Part shown: one piece after another, positions 45,979 through 56,597 of the stretch
How the letters are laid out: each line of letters opens with the position of its first letter
Numbering within the stretch: position 1 is the first letter of the stretch
Assembly (NCBI GenBank): GCA_022478985.1
Contig: JAKSZP010009594.1
Location: 1-64,000, forward strand
DNA length: 64,000 nt
Direction of reading: 5' to 3'
Origin: Massospora cicadina
Lineage: Eukaryota; Entomophthoromycota; Entomophthoromycetes; Entomophthorales; Entomophthoraceae
Notes under the pieces: generated by a model
Databases searched by the model: none
The model's input: only the letters and a program-made list of their open reading frames with translations
What the model was told of the DNA's origin: nothing
Program-made: the position numbers and the translations under genes

Positions 45979-46468
45979 TGTAAGTCTGGAAAAGCACCCC
46001 CTTGAACCTCACTTATAGTAAATTCCCATTCCACATAAAAAGGGGTGAAAAAGGCAGATGACCATCTTGTGTCCCAGGGCGATTATCCCATGTGGTGGAC
46101 AAAAGGTGAGTGACGGAGTGCACCCTAAAGTTGGCCCTTTTTCTTTTTACCTCACCACCCAAGAAATGATGCAACTATTTGTTGGTGTGTTATGGAGGTG
46201 GCAGCATTAAGAGGCCATTGCCAGCGATGAAGTGCAGGGAACCTCTCTTCCTCAACAATCTCGGGTCCCAATTAGTGGGACTTTGATTATGATAGATAAT
46301 GGTTCAGTGGAATTAAATCGTCTGCAGTATGCTTAAGCCAAAACCCCGCCAATATGTTTCCCTTCCGCCAGAAAAGGCGGGTCCAACCCCAGTTAGCTTG
46401 GGCGTGTTATATCCGTTTAGTACCAATGGGGTCTCCCTGTGTGGCCTGGCCGTGGGCGCATCCAGTTA

Positions 46469-47355
46469 TGTTAATAGAGTATCTATAAGTTTCTTGTTCT
46501 CTAAGAGGTGACTCATAATGCACAGCCGCATGACCATGGAACACTTCATTAATAGTAATGGAAAGAGAATACCTTGGAAAGTGCTGTTACACATGGGACT
46601 CAAGGAAAAAGTGTACACCATGGTGTAAATAACTAAATAGACTATAAACGCAGGAACTTGGATGGAATCCAGGTGGGAGTCTATAACAGGTGCAAATTGT
46701 TATTGGGGTTCTTGGGCGCCTTGATTTAAAAGGGTCCAGGATTCCCAGGGAGAAATTAGAATCCATAGTTAATTTAGACAAGTAAAATGACTATATTTGT
46801 TAAAAATCTCCTCCATGAGATCTGCAAAGAGGTTAGAACAAGGGACCATCATAAAAGGTAAAACAGACGTAGTTTTATTTAAACTCAAATTGAACAACAA
46901 AGAAGGTTGGTCTTAAAACACAACATTTAAAGTATCAAAATATCATTTTGTATTGAGGAGGCATTGCGCATAATATAACCAAATAAATGCAAGCTAACAT
47001 ACTTTGTGATACTATAGATCAAGTAAGATCACACTCAGGTAATTGGGCTTAATTGAGATTTTGACAGATTTGTCAATGTGGTAAACTGAATGGGAAAAAA
47101 GACCCATTTTCCAAGTAAAAGTAACGTCTCGTGATAATTTACAAAAATAAATGGTGCACTGCATATCTGAGGATGTAATGCTCCTGCAACCATCATGCTC
47201 CCACCAGAACCAACTAAGCATATTTTGCCTTTACACAGCGTTGGTCCAGGGTGTGCTTCAGGTTAAGCAGGTTCACTATCTTGATCCCTTTGGCCTCTTC
47301 ACGCTCAGTCTTATTTGTACAATCTGTCTTTACTATTATGTCAAAAATCATGACA
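46469..47355 (-). repeat. Solo LTR, D family, minus strand
   Basis: The 887-bp segment begins TGTTAATAGAG and ends AAAAATCATGACA on the plus strand, which are the reversed ends of the D-family LTR. It is absent from the matching place of the other F LTR (about 54,060). Flanks AGTTA (46,464-46,468) and ATTTA (47,356-47,360) differ by one base and fit a target duplication. Confidence 0.82.
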
Positions 47356-47661
47356 ATTTATCTGTTGGGTCAAGTTTTGCAAATCTGTTAAGTAAAATCA
47401 CGGTAGTAGAAAATTTATGGCAAATTTGAGAAAACTTTGGCTGACCAGGATGAGATCAATCTAACATCATGATAGGTTTTGGAATGTCGATCCTCTGGAA
47501 CCAAATGGGATCACGTTACCCTTGATTCATGCAAAATTTATTTATTTCCCATGCCCCAGAATTTTAGACAACCATCTCTCACATGTTCAGTTGTCAGCCA
47601 ATTTTCTATTGTTTGTTTTAATAAACATATTTTCGCTCAGTATTTTCCCTACATTTACACT

Positions 47662-47666
47662 CTCTA
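47662..47666. repeat. Target-site duplication of the plus-strand solo LTR (left copy)
   Basis: CTCTA here and at 48,560-48,564 flank the solo LTR. The uninterrupted paralog at about 54,375 has this word once in the same context. Confidence 0.9.
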
Positions 47667-48559
47667 TGTCATGGTTAGATGACATGATAGTAGGCATTGA
47701 TGCTAGGAACAAGGCTGGGCGACAGGAGGCCCATAAAATGAAGCTTCAGGCTCTGCCTGACTTGAAGCACACCTTAGATTGACGCTGGGTGCAAGCCAAG
47801 CAAGCCCAGGTTGATACTAAGGGCGTGCAAAACGCCCAGCCTCCTATTTCAGCTCAGGCTTTATAACAAACGATTTACGTTTTGAATGAAGACGGTTCAA
47901 TTAGCTTGGTTGGAGAACAAGGGTTTGAGTCCCACTCCAGCTATGAGATATTGATTTCTGGTAAAATAAGGCTTCAATTGGTTACTTGAGTGAAGGCCCT
48001 TTCGGTGTATTTTACCAAAACGGTCAGAAGTGTCTGTTTATTGGAACGTCAAGGCTTGGGCGCATGGCCGCAGAACCCTAATTTCCCCAATTTATTTTAA
48101 ATATGTTTTTGTGATCAACACTCCTTGTTGATCGACTTGCTTAATAAAAAACACCCCATTATTTTACGTTTTCTAATGGTTCCTTGGGCAACCCTGGTGG
48201 TGGACCTCTTTGGGGAGGTCTCCAACCATGTAGGCCACTACCTTATCTCGCTATTTTCCAAGATCCCAGGGGCACCTGTGGGCCGCCCAGGTCCCCTCCA
48301 GATCGAGGCACCCAAAGCCCCTGATGTCAAGATGCACTTGCTTATGGACGCCCCTCTGGGGTCCACTCAAGCGGTGTTGTTTCTTACTTACCTGGTATTT
48401 TATGTTGCTGTTTATATACTTTCCTGGGGTACCTTTTGTACTGGCACTGCTCGAGGTGCTTGTATTCCCATTATTTTAATGGCTAGTTCCCTAGCAATGT
48501 GGGTTTGCATCCCACATCATCTTGCTGGGAACGAGAGAGTTACAGATACTCTCTTGACA
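47667..48559 (+). repeat. Solo LTR, D family, plus strand
   Basis: The 893-bp segment runs from TGTCATGGTTAGATG to CTCTCTTGACA and is flanked by CTCTA on both sides. The other LTR of F shows the empty site (ACTCTCTAGCTGTTAG at about 54,366). A 146-codon open frame inside it (48,125-48,565) is part of the LTR and runs across its end into the target duplication, so I do not call it a gene. This copy gives the best view of the full D-family LTR. Confidence 0.93.
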
Positions 48560-49070
48560 CTCTAGCTGCTAGACGCTGCCCAATAAGAGCCACTTTCCCC
48601 AGTCTACGCAATGACTGGTCATAGTGGCCATAATTAAGACATTGCTGCCCTTCCACTTCGAGTAAGATTATCGTCATAGTGGCCTCCTGGGGTTGTCCAC
48701 TCATTTTGGACGCCATGGGGTGTCAGGATGTAAATTTTCTTTTATAGATTCTTTCTCCTCAGTGGATGACGTTTCATGATATTTCTATGAAGTCAGTAGT
48801 CCGTGTTGCCAACTAGGATTCAGGGGCTCCCTGTTGGCCCATAAAGAAACAAGCGTAACGAAATCTGTGGACACCACTGCTGCTACAGTTTGGTTGATAG
48901 TTGGTATAATGGTAGTGGTGATCATTAGTCGCCATCTCTTAATAAATTCTCTTCCCCTCAGATAACAGGTCATATGGATGGCTATGCCCCTAGCATCTAG
49001 TTTACATTCTGGGTGTTTACTCACCCTGACCTACAGGCTAGTCTCAATTTTATTAGCCAGCTCAACGACA

Positions 49071-50230
49071 TAATTGACTGACCAGCAGTATCTAACTTCT
49101 ACATCCTTTCTGGTAGAAGTAGGAGACGCACTGGTATCATATACCACATGAACCTACAAATTAGTGTTTAATTTGACTATGTTTGTATGGCCAATTGGTG
49201 CATTCATAGGGTATTTCCATGAAGTGGAGATAACTTCCTAACTCAATATTTCCTCCCACAGGATTCAGTTCCGGCCTCATCCTGCCCTAGGGGCTGGGAT
49301 TGTCCTTCCCATCAGTGGAAATCAAAAACCAGATTTTAGAAACCTTAGCTGTGTTGCAGGTGCAATTTTCAGTCAATATGACGACTCCCTCCTCCATTAA
49401 GGTTGTTCAGTAAAGTGTTACTATCTTGGGTGCAAGGAGAGGGATGGTCATCATTGGGTGCGAGGAATTTTTGCACTTGGCAACCAAGTGGGAGTTTCTA
49501 ATCCTTTGATTACGTTGGTGTTGTCATTGGTTCAGGCTCCTGTGTTAAGACTAACTCACCCGCTGCAATTCTTTTTATGTGTGCAGAGGAATCTTATTTG
49601 GCCTCGTTCATCAAAGCTTTCTGTGGTCAGGGTCCCTGGGATTGGACTTCCATTAGTCGTTTTAATTGCGGTTTTTCATATATCCTTGTATCTAGTTTCC
49701 GCCAATCATTCCGCCTGGGACACTCAGATGATTTTATTAAAAAAGGTGGGTGCAGTGGATATCTCCATCAATGACATTCTCTGACTTGCGTTGGGTGGGG
49801 TGGTAAGTGCAGTAAACTCGCTCCCCATTAAATCAGTTTTGATTGGATTGTTGAATGACAAGTCAGAGTTCCCTTTGTCACTTGCTCAGAGAGCCTGTTT
49901 GGGAAGGCTTTCAGGGTGTGTTTCTTGTTTCTGGAGTATGCTCCAGTCTCTCTCCTTCCCTTTTTCCTCTTTTATTGCCCTGGCACTGATTAGTGAGGTG
50001 TTATCATGAAGGACTTGATGCCTCTGAATCCCATAAGCCCATATTGTTGGCATCCCAACATGAAGAATTTGAGAAGGTTCTCCTATGGAAGGTTACAATT
50101 CCCCTCTCAATCCCAGATCCTCAGATGTCTCATCTTTTATTCCCACTCAGCTGGTAGTGTCCCAATATGTAGCCAATAAACAAGAAACTACTATTTTTGT
50201 TGCCTCTGGAAAATTTTTGGGTATGCACAG
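49071..50230 (+). other. Leader of element F, no recognised gag
   Basis: The primer-site position holds TAATTGACTGACC. A 108-codon frame at 49,458-49,784 and an overlapping one at 49,577-49,774 (MCAEESYLASFIKAF) may be parts of a small gag by position, but no capsid or zinc-knuckle motif is seen. The protease follows at about 50,230. Confidence 0.35.
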
Positions 50231-53200
50231 GGTGTCAGTTGAGGCACTTGTGGATATGGGAGTAGTGAGAAACTTAATGAGTGTAAACCTTTTTCAGGAT
50301 ATATAATTGGACCTGTAGGAGGGTGCATCATTGTTAGTCGCATCTTTTGTTCTGATGGTTTGGTACAAAGTATGGCGCCCCATACCTTTTTGGTGCACCA
50401 GTTTTTTGCAATCATTTTTGCGGTGCTTGATCTGCTCTTCTTAGTTATCTGGTTGGGGTAGTGGCGTCAGCAGCAAGCTAACTTTAACCTGGACTCAAAT
50501 GTACTTTTTTCAAAAATATCAGTTGGTGGAGTTTCTCATTATTGATACACTTGCAATGGAATGGGGGATGGGTATCATCACGTTATTTCTTTCCTTTGCA
50601 AATCTTATGCAGATTTACATAGCGTTGGTAGTATATCAGGATAAATTTGACCTAGAGAAAGCAAACTGCCTTTTGCCGCCTTCCAAGTATCACATAGCTT
50701 TCTATTTTAATGATAGCTGTGATTAACATCAACTGTCCGTTGTATCCTTACACAGCACAAGATGACAAGGTGTTGAAGATGTATTTAGAATTAAGCTTAA
50801 AAAAGGTGAGTGTTCAAGCAAACCTCACATTGCGTCTCTCATGGTTTTCGCTCATAAGGATGATGGTACGTTGCGCCCCTACATTGACTATGGGCATTTT
50901 GATATTACCGTTCATGACCCCTATCCTATCCCCTCTTGAGCAGTTGATTATCCAGGAAATCACAAAATCTTGGGTATTTTTGAATCTTAACCTTGTGAAG
51001 CATTCAATATGATCCAGTTGACAGAAGTCCAAGAGTGGCTTATGGTAAATCACCAGAAGGGGCATATTCCAGTTCTGCGTGATGCTCTTCAGCTTGAAGA
51101 ACGCCAAGCTATGTTCCAGAATAAGAATTATAACGTTCTCAGTGACCTCAGGTTCATCTGTGTGATGGCATATTATGATGATATCCTTGTGCACTCCCCC
51201 ACCCCCCAAACAGCATGAGAAAGACCTGTAAACGGTGTCGTCTGCGTTGCACAAGGAGGAACTTTATGTAAAGCCCTCCATGCAAGTTTTTCATGTGGAA
51301 GGTTACCTCCTGGGTAATCTGGTCCTGAAGGACGGTTACACCATTCCCTTAGCAATCTTATGGCAATTATCAAGTGGTTCACTTCTACACTTCAAAAGAA
51401 GCTATGTAGCTTCTTGTGAGCGTTATATTTTGAATAAGTTTTCCCCACCCTCTCAAAGCTGGCCGCGCCACTGAATCTCTTGACAGGGAAGAATGTTCTG
51501 TTAAAAAAGGACAGAGGTTTGTCAGTGAGCGTTTGAAGCCATCAAAAAGGTGTTTTTGGTGCCTTATGTTCTCAAAGAAATGGACCCTACCAACCCTTTT
51601 ATTGTATTGTGACACCTCATCAGCCACTATTAGGGTGATACTGATTCAAGCACACAACAGTTTAAAACATCAGTTTCTTACTTTTCGTGCAAGTTCACTT
51701 CATCTGGAAAATCCTGGGCCAATTATAATAAATTAGTTAACAACAGGCTTTTATATTTTTTTGAAACTGAAGAAGCTGGAGAATCGCCAGACCCAGACGT
51801 ATCACAACCTCTGCAGTTTTTAACTTTAACAACTAATCTTTGAAAGGGTATTTTAATGACCTTCCTGATTTGTTGGGTCAAAACCGTGCGTTCAGTCCAG
51901 CATAGGCTAATGAGCAGGAGCAAATTATGGTTATTTCAATGAACCAGATCTTAGCTACCGCTCCTTCTACAATTTCAGTGACTGATTGGCCCCAGACGGG
52001 ATCTTGTCTCTTAGGTATCAAAATTTTAAATGTCCTGTTTGGGAGAGTTGAAGCAGTTGGACCAGCTGTTACTTATGATATATATGCAGACCCGTTTTTT
52101 GGTGAAGGGACAAATTGGTTCAGGTCAATACTGTGGGTTCCGCCCTAACTCCATGATATATCATTTAAGCTCATTATGACCCCGGCAGCTGGCCACCCAG
52201 AAAGTGAAAAAAGTCTTAATTTGGTAAAACAAACGTAAAACTAGCGGTTGTCTCCAAGGATACTTAGCATGGATCATTATTTTGTGACGTGCGCGCTGCT
52301 GAATCAGATAAATCAGGTAAAAATGTTCTTCTCCATCCCCTGCAGCAGGAGGATGGTCCGTGGACCTCAGTGTCAGTGATTTCATTGTTGAGCTTCCCAT
52401 CTACAAGAAGTATGTTGTGATTATGGTGGTTATGACCACTTTACCAAGTTCTCATTCTTTATCCCTTGTTTGTCAGCCATTACCTCTGAGGAGATGACCT
52501 GGCTCTTTGTGTGGCATGTGTTATTAATGTTCAGCTTTCCAAAGGATATTTTGAGTAATTTAAAGCTGCAGTTTACAATGCGTTTTAAAATGTTCTCATG
52601 GATATCTTGAAGAGTAAGCTTGCCGCTCAACTGCATACTAATTCAGTCTGATGGTCAAACAGAAGGTTAGCCAGATTCTCTAACAGTATCTTTGCTGTTA
52701 CACCTTTGCCACACACTTCTTGGGCGGATGATCTTCCTTTGTCCAATTTGCATATTATTGTGGCGCTTATGCGTCTACCAGTTTTTTGCCGTACAAGGCC
52801 ATGCTGGGATATAATCCCTCCTTTACTATCAGACCGTTCCTTCACCTAGAAGTTCTGGCTACAGCAGACCATACGCAGCGCATTTGGCGCACCCTATCCC
52901 TGGTCTGGGAGCACCTGATCAAGGTCATCAGCAATTACATAATAGTCTGAAGACCAGAAAAACCTCCTTCCCATAAAATTGCAGTGGAGTCTTCTGTCAT
53001 GCTGGATACATGACAATTTTGTTTGAAGGTGCCCTCCCAGAAGTTTTTGAGCAAGTGCTTTGGGCCCCATGTGGTGGAGGCAATTTAGGCACAGTTGCAT
53101 TTAGGTTGACTCTTCCAGCCCACTGGAGACAGCAACTCAGTTTCCACATTTCTCAGTTATTCTCATTTTAAGGAGAAGGACCCTGTGGCGCTGGAGCCAA

Positions 53201-53340
53201 TCATGATCTAGGGATTAGAGGAGGCTGAGGTAAGGTAATTTTGGCCTCATGGAAATCCCGCCATTTTTTCCAGTATCTCATGGCCTGGAAGCGGTTCCCG
53301 TTATATGAGAATGGTTGGGTTAGCACCTGTGACTGTGCCA
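50231..53340 (+). pseudogene. Pol of element F: protease to chromodomain
   Basis: The protease site VEALVDMGVVRNLMS (about 50,245) has lost the DTG triad. In RT, text matching RPYIDYGHFDITVHDPYP (about 50,875) leads to YYDD at 51,171-51,182, which keeps both Asp, then LGNLVLKDGYTIP. RNase H is weak at about 51,600-51,740 (CDTSSATIRVIL). The integrase shows SVSV followed by ISLLSFP-type text near 52,370, LSNLKLQF in place of the second motif (about 52,553), and SDGQTEG at about 52,648. Chromodomain text lies at about 53,240-53,340 (ILASWKSRHFFQYLMAWKRF). A purine run AAAAAAGGAAGGGATAA precedes the 3' LTR at 53,509. Frames change almost every 50 codons. Confidence 0.8.
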
Positions 53341-53508
53341 AGTGTGGTGAGCTAAGGAGGCCTTTTACAACCTGCATCCTGACACTCCCTGTTCTCCCTC
53401 AAAGATAGCAACGCTCTTGGCTATAAAGTTTCCAAAATCCCCAAGTATGTCACTCACTTACTAGCCCCCAGTGATGGAGCTCCCCATGTTCAAAAAAGGA
53501 AGGGATAA

Positions 53509-54862
53509 TGTAATTTTAGGGAAGCACCCCTTGCACCTCAATTGCGAGGAATTTCTATTCTGACAAAAAGGAGATGAAGAAGATAGATGTTCCTCTTGTG
53601 TCCTAGGTTGATTTAACCCGTGTGGAGTATTAGGGGTGAATGATGGCATACCATCTCAAAGTTGCACCCTTTCCTTCCTACCTCACTACCCAAGAGTTAT
53701 TACATCGAATTGGGGTATGTTTGGAGGTGGAAGTGGTAGGAGGCCACCGCCAGAGGTAACGTGGTGGGCATACCTCTCCCTAAACAATTTTTTAGCGCTG
53801 GGTGGTCCCAACCTACATGGGAAATACACCAATCTAACTCTTTCTCTAAACAATCTTAGTTTCAATGAGGGACCTTTAGTATAGGTAAATTAAGGTTTAT
53901 CAGAATTGAGACATCTGTGGTATGCTCAGGCTTGAAATTCTTCCATTGTTTCCCTTCCTCTAGAAAAGGTGAGCCAGCCCCAGCAGATTTGGTGCATTAA
54001 ATCCATTCAGTACCCAATGGGATCTCCTCTATGTGACCTGGCCATGAGAGCATTCAGTTGTCCACTAGATAAAGTGTCGCCAATCCACCAAGTGTAGTTT
54101 CATTGGGAGGGAAAATTTGGTGGCAAAATTTTAGTGAAAGTCTGCTGGCCAGTATGAGATTGATCTGACATCATGAAAGTTTAAATATGTTGATCTTCCA
54201 TAATCAAATAATATTGCCTTACCCTCAGTCCATGAAAAAATTTATTTTATTTTCTAAGTCCCATAATATAAGATAACGCCATCCGCAGTTATGGTTGTCA
54301 GTCAACTTTCTATTTTTAGCTTAATAAAAAAAATTTTGTGCAGAATTTTTCCTTTTAAATTTATACTCTCTAGCTGTTAGATGCTGTCCAATATGTACCA
54401 TGTTCCTTATCCTAGCAATGACTGGGCATAGTGGCCATAATTGCATTGTTGCTGCCCTCCCTCCTCTAGTGTGGTTATCATAGTGGCTTCCTTGGTTGTC
54501 ACCTATTTTGGACGCCGTGTGGTATCAAGGTGAACTGCTTTTGGAGATCCTTCTCCCAGTGGGCGAAGTTTCATGACCTTTCTGCGCATTCATTAATCCA
54601 TGTCACCAATGTGAATTCCGGGCTTTGTGAGCCCAAAAGAAACAGCTGTATTGAACTCTGCAGCCACCACTGATGCTACAATGTGGTTGATAGTTGGTAT
54701 ATTGGTAAATATGATAATTACTCACCATCCTTTAATCATTTTCCTTCCCGTCAGATATTAGTCATATGGACAGCTATGCCCCTTGCATTCTGGTTTGCGT
54801 TATGGGTGTTTACTCACCCGAATGACAGGATAGTCTCAACTTTATTAGTCAGCTCTGTGACA
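53509..54862 (+). repeat. 3' LTR of element F
   Basis: The 1,354-bp LTR begins TGTAATTTTAGGG after a polypurine tract and ends AGCTCTGTGACA. It is uninterrupted and serves as the empty-site reference for both solo LTRs in the 5' LTR. Confidence 0.88.
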
Positions 54863-55999
54863 CAAACCTCCAGGGCATTTCCTCTTGCTCTGTATAGGGC
54901 TACAAATGATGGCTGAGTTATTTACATCTAATGTCAAACAAAAGCTAGGTCATACATGTAATGGGAAGGAAATTGATAGGTATTCTCCTTACTAATTATA
55001 TCTTTAAACTGCAATAAACTAGGAGGAAAATTGTGCAGTAACTTGATGGGGAAGGGTTTTGAAGCTATTAAAAACACTTCTCCATCAGGGGAAAGGTTTC
55101 AATGAGTGGTAATTTACTACACGCATGAGAGTCTGCAAAAGAAAAGAGGTTGGTCTCAAGATCAATACTAACCTGTTGACGCTGCCACCAACCTCAAGAA
55201 TGACGGGAAATAATTAACCTGACACCACAGTAAATCAATTATTGAAACCAAAATGAATGCACTGAGAATGGAACTGGACATCTCACTGCACAACATGTCA
55301 TGGAGGCTGATGAAGCAATTAATACTAAGGACCCTGCATAAAGATCTAGGGCTTTATTATGAGCTACATGTGAGCTGATAAATTTTCCCATCTGCTCCTG
55401 TATCCAAGATGTCCTTAACAGATACCAAATGTGATCCTAACTGGATTTTATTAGGTAACAAGAAGTAGACATGATCTTGTTTAATAGCAACTTTGTGGGA
55501 CATAATTGGTGAGGAATGGGTATTCACTGCATATCTGCCAGACCATCCTCAAGGGACGAAACTGTGGTCCCAGCCACCTGAGCAGACCCTAATTCCACCC
55601 GTTGTACTGCATACTTTAGTGGTATTAATGGTTCTACATACATCTGCTCCCCAGGAGCGTCAAAGTCAACAGTGAGAATAATATCACCAGAACACAAAAT
55701 GGCAAAATGGGAGGAGATCAGTGGCAATAGAAACAAACAAGACACCCACACTTGTGACCCATCTAAGATGGACAGGACGTGAAAAAAATATAGACCAAGC
55801 CTTTTTATACCTGATACAGGAGGATACCCCACCTTTGTCTGGGTCAAAAGATATTCCTTAACAATTGATAAAAAACTATTAAAGGATGGGACATGCCTCC
55901 ACCAAGCACCACCTTTACCAAAGGTGAACCTTACATTCATAACACAAAATCAATGTAGCCCCCTACTTATAGAGAAGGGTGGAGAAGGACGAGAATTTA
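54863..55999 (-). pseudogene. Protease and RT start of element E, plus leader
   Basis: The segment 54,863-55,100 aligns with the RT N-terminal region of element C (for example TCTTGCTCTGTATAGGGC against CTTCCTCCACTGTATGGGG). The protease is at about 55,480-55,360 on the minus strand, with KDILDTGADGKIYQL, where the DTG triad is intact. From 55,500 to 55,999 there is a 138-codon minus-strand frame (55,940-55,524), rich in hydrophobic residues, without family motifs; any gag would have to lie here. Confidence 0.68.
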
Positions 56000-56597
56000 T
56001 GTTGCTCCAATATGTTAAGGAGTGTGCTGATAATATTAAGACTGCTCTAGTACTCAGTATGAGTTACCACACAAAGCACCAGTCAGAATACCTCTGGCAC
56101 AGCCATCCATAATTTAGGATGCAGGGAGAAAGGGCAACCACAAGACTTGCCATGAAATTCTAAAATTTGAAATTAAAGCTGCTAACTGTCCAGAATACTT
56201 CTTAATTTTTACTAATATAATTAGATCACTAGGAACTTTTTATTTGAAAGCTAAGGAATGGAAAGGGAGAAAGATGGAGTAATATAAGAACCTGTCAGGG
56301 TCTGCTACCTTATAAGATCACTGAATAGGGAATGGAAAACTGGTGCTTTTTTTATCTAACTGATGTAAGCTGACCAGGGGACGGAAAATACCAATATATG
56401 TAATGGGATAGGAGGAGGTAAAATATAGCAAGGTTTATCAAGGTTTAGGCACCCTGGAGTAGACGACCTACCCCTGTTGCCAGCTGGTACCGCCAGGTAT
56501 AGGGAGTTGAATGCCTTACTCTGAAGGGGTATCCCCTGTTATGGAGCAGGTGTGGAGGAATTGGTCCATGCGCAGAAACCAGACTGGGAACCATGAT

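Larger units (their letters stand above)
45979..49070 (+). repeat. 5' LTR of element F, with two solo LTRs inside
   Basis: The pieces 45,979-46,468, 47,356-47,666 and 48,560-49,070 align in order to 53,509-54,862. Examples are TTACCTCACCACCCAAGA against CTACCTCACTACCCAAGA, CTTCCGCCAGAAAAGG against CTTCCTCTAGAAAAGG, and GACTGGTCATAGTGGCCATAA against GACTGGGCATAGTGG. Open frames in this stretch are not conserved and are not genes. Confidence 0.85.
45979..54862 (+). mobile_element. Chromodomain Ty3/gypsy element F with solo LTRs in its 5' LTR
   Basis: F has a 5' LTR (45,979-49,070, 1.3 kb without insertions), an interior of 4.4 kb and a 3' LTR (53,509-54,862, 1,354 bp), with TGTAA starts and GACA ends. 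It splits the RT of element E; the flanks join when aligned to element C. The five flanking bases CGCAC and CAAAC agree at three positions, so any target duplication is decayed. Its pol is among the most damaged. Confidence 0.85.

Noticed and set aside
48125..48565. A 146-codon open frame
   Set aside because: It is contained almost wholly in a solo LTR, crosses its end and runs into the target duplication.
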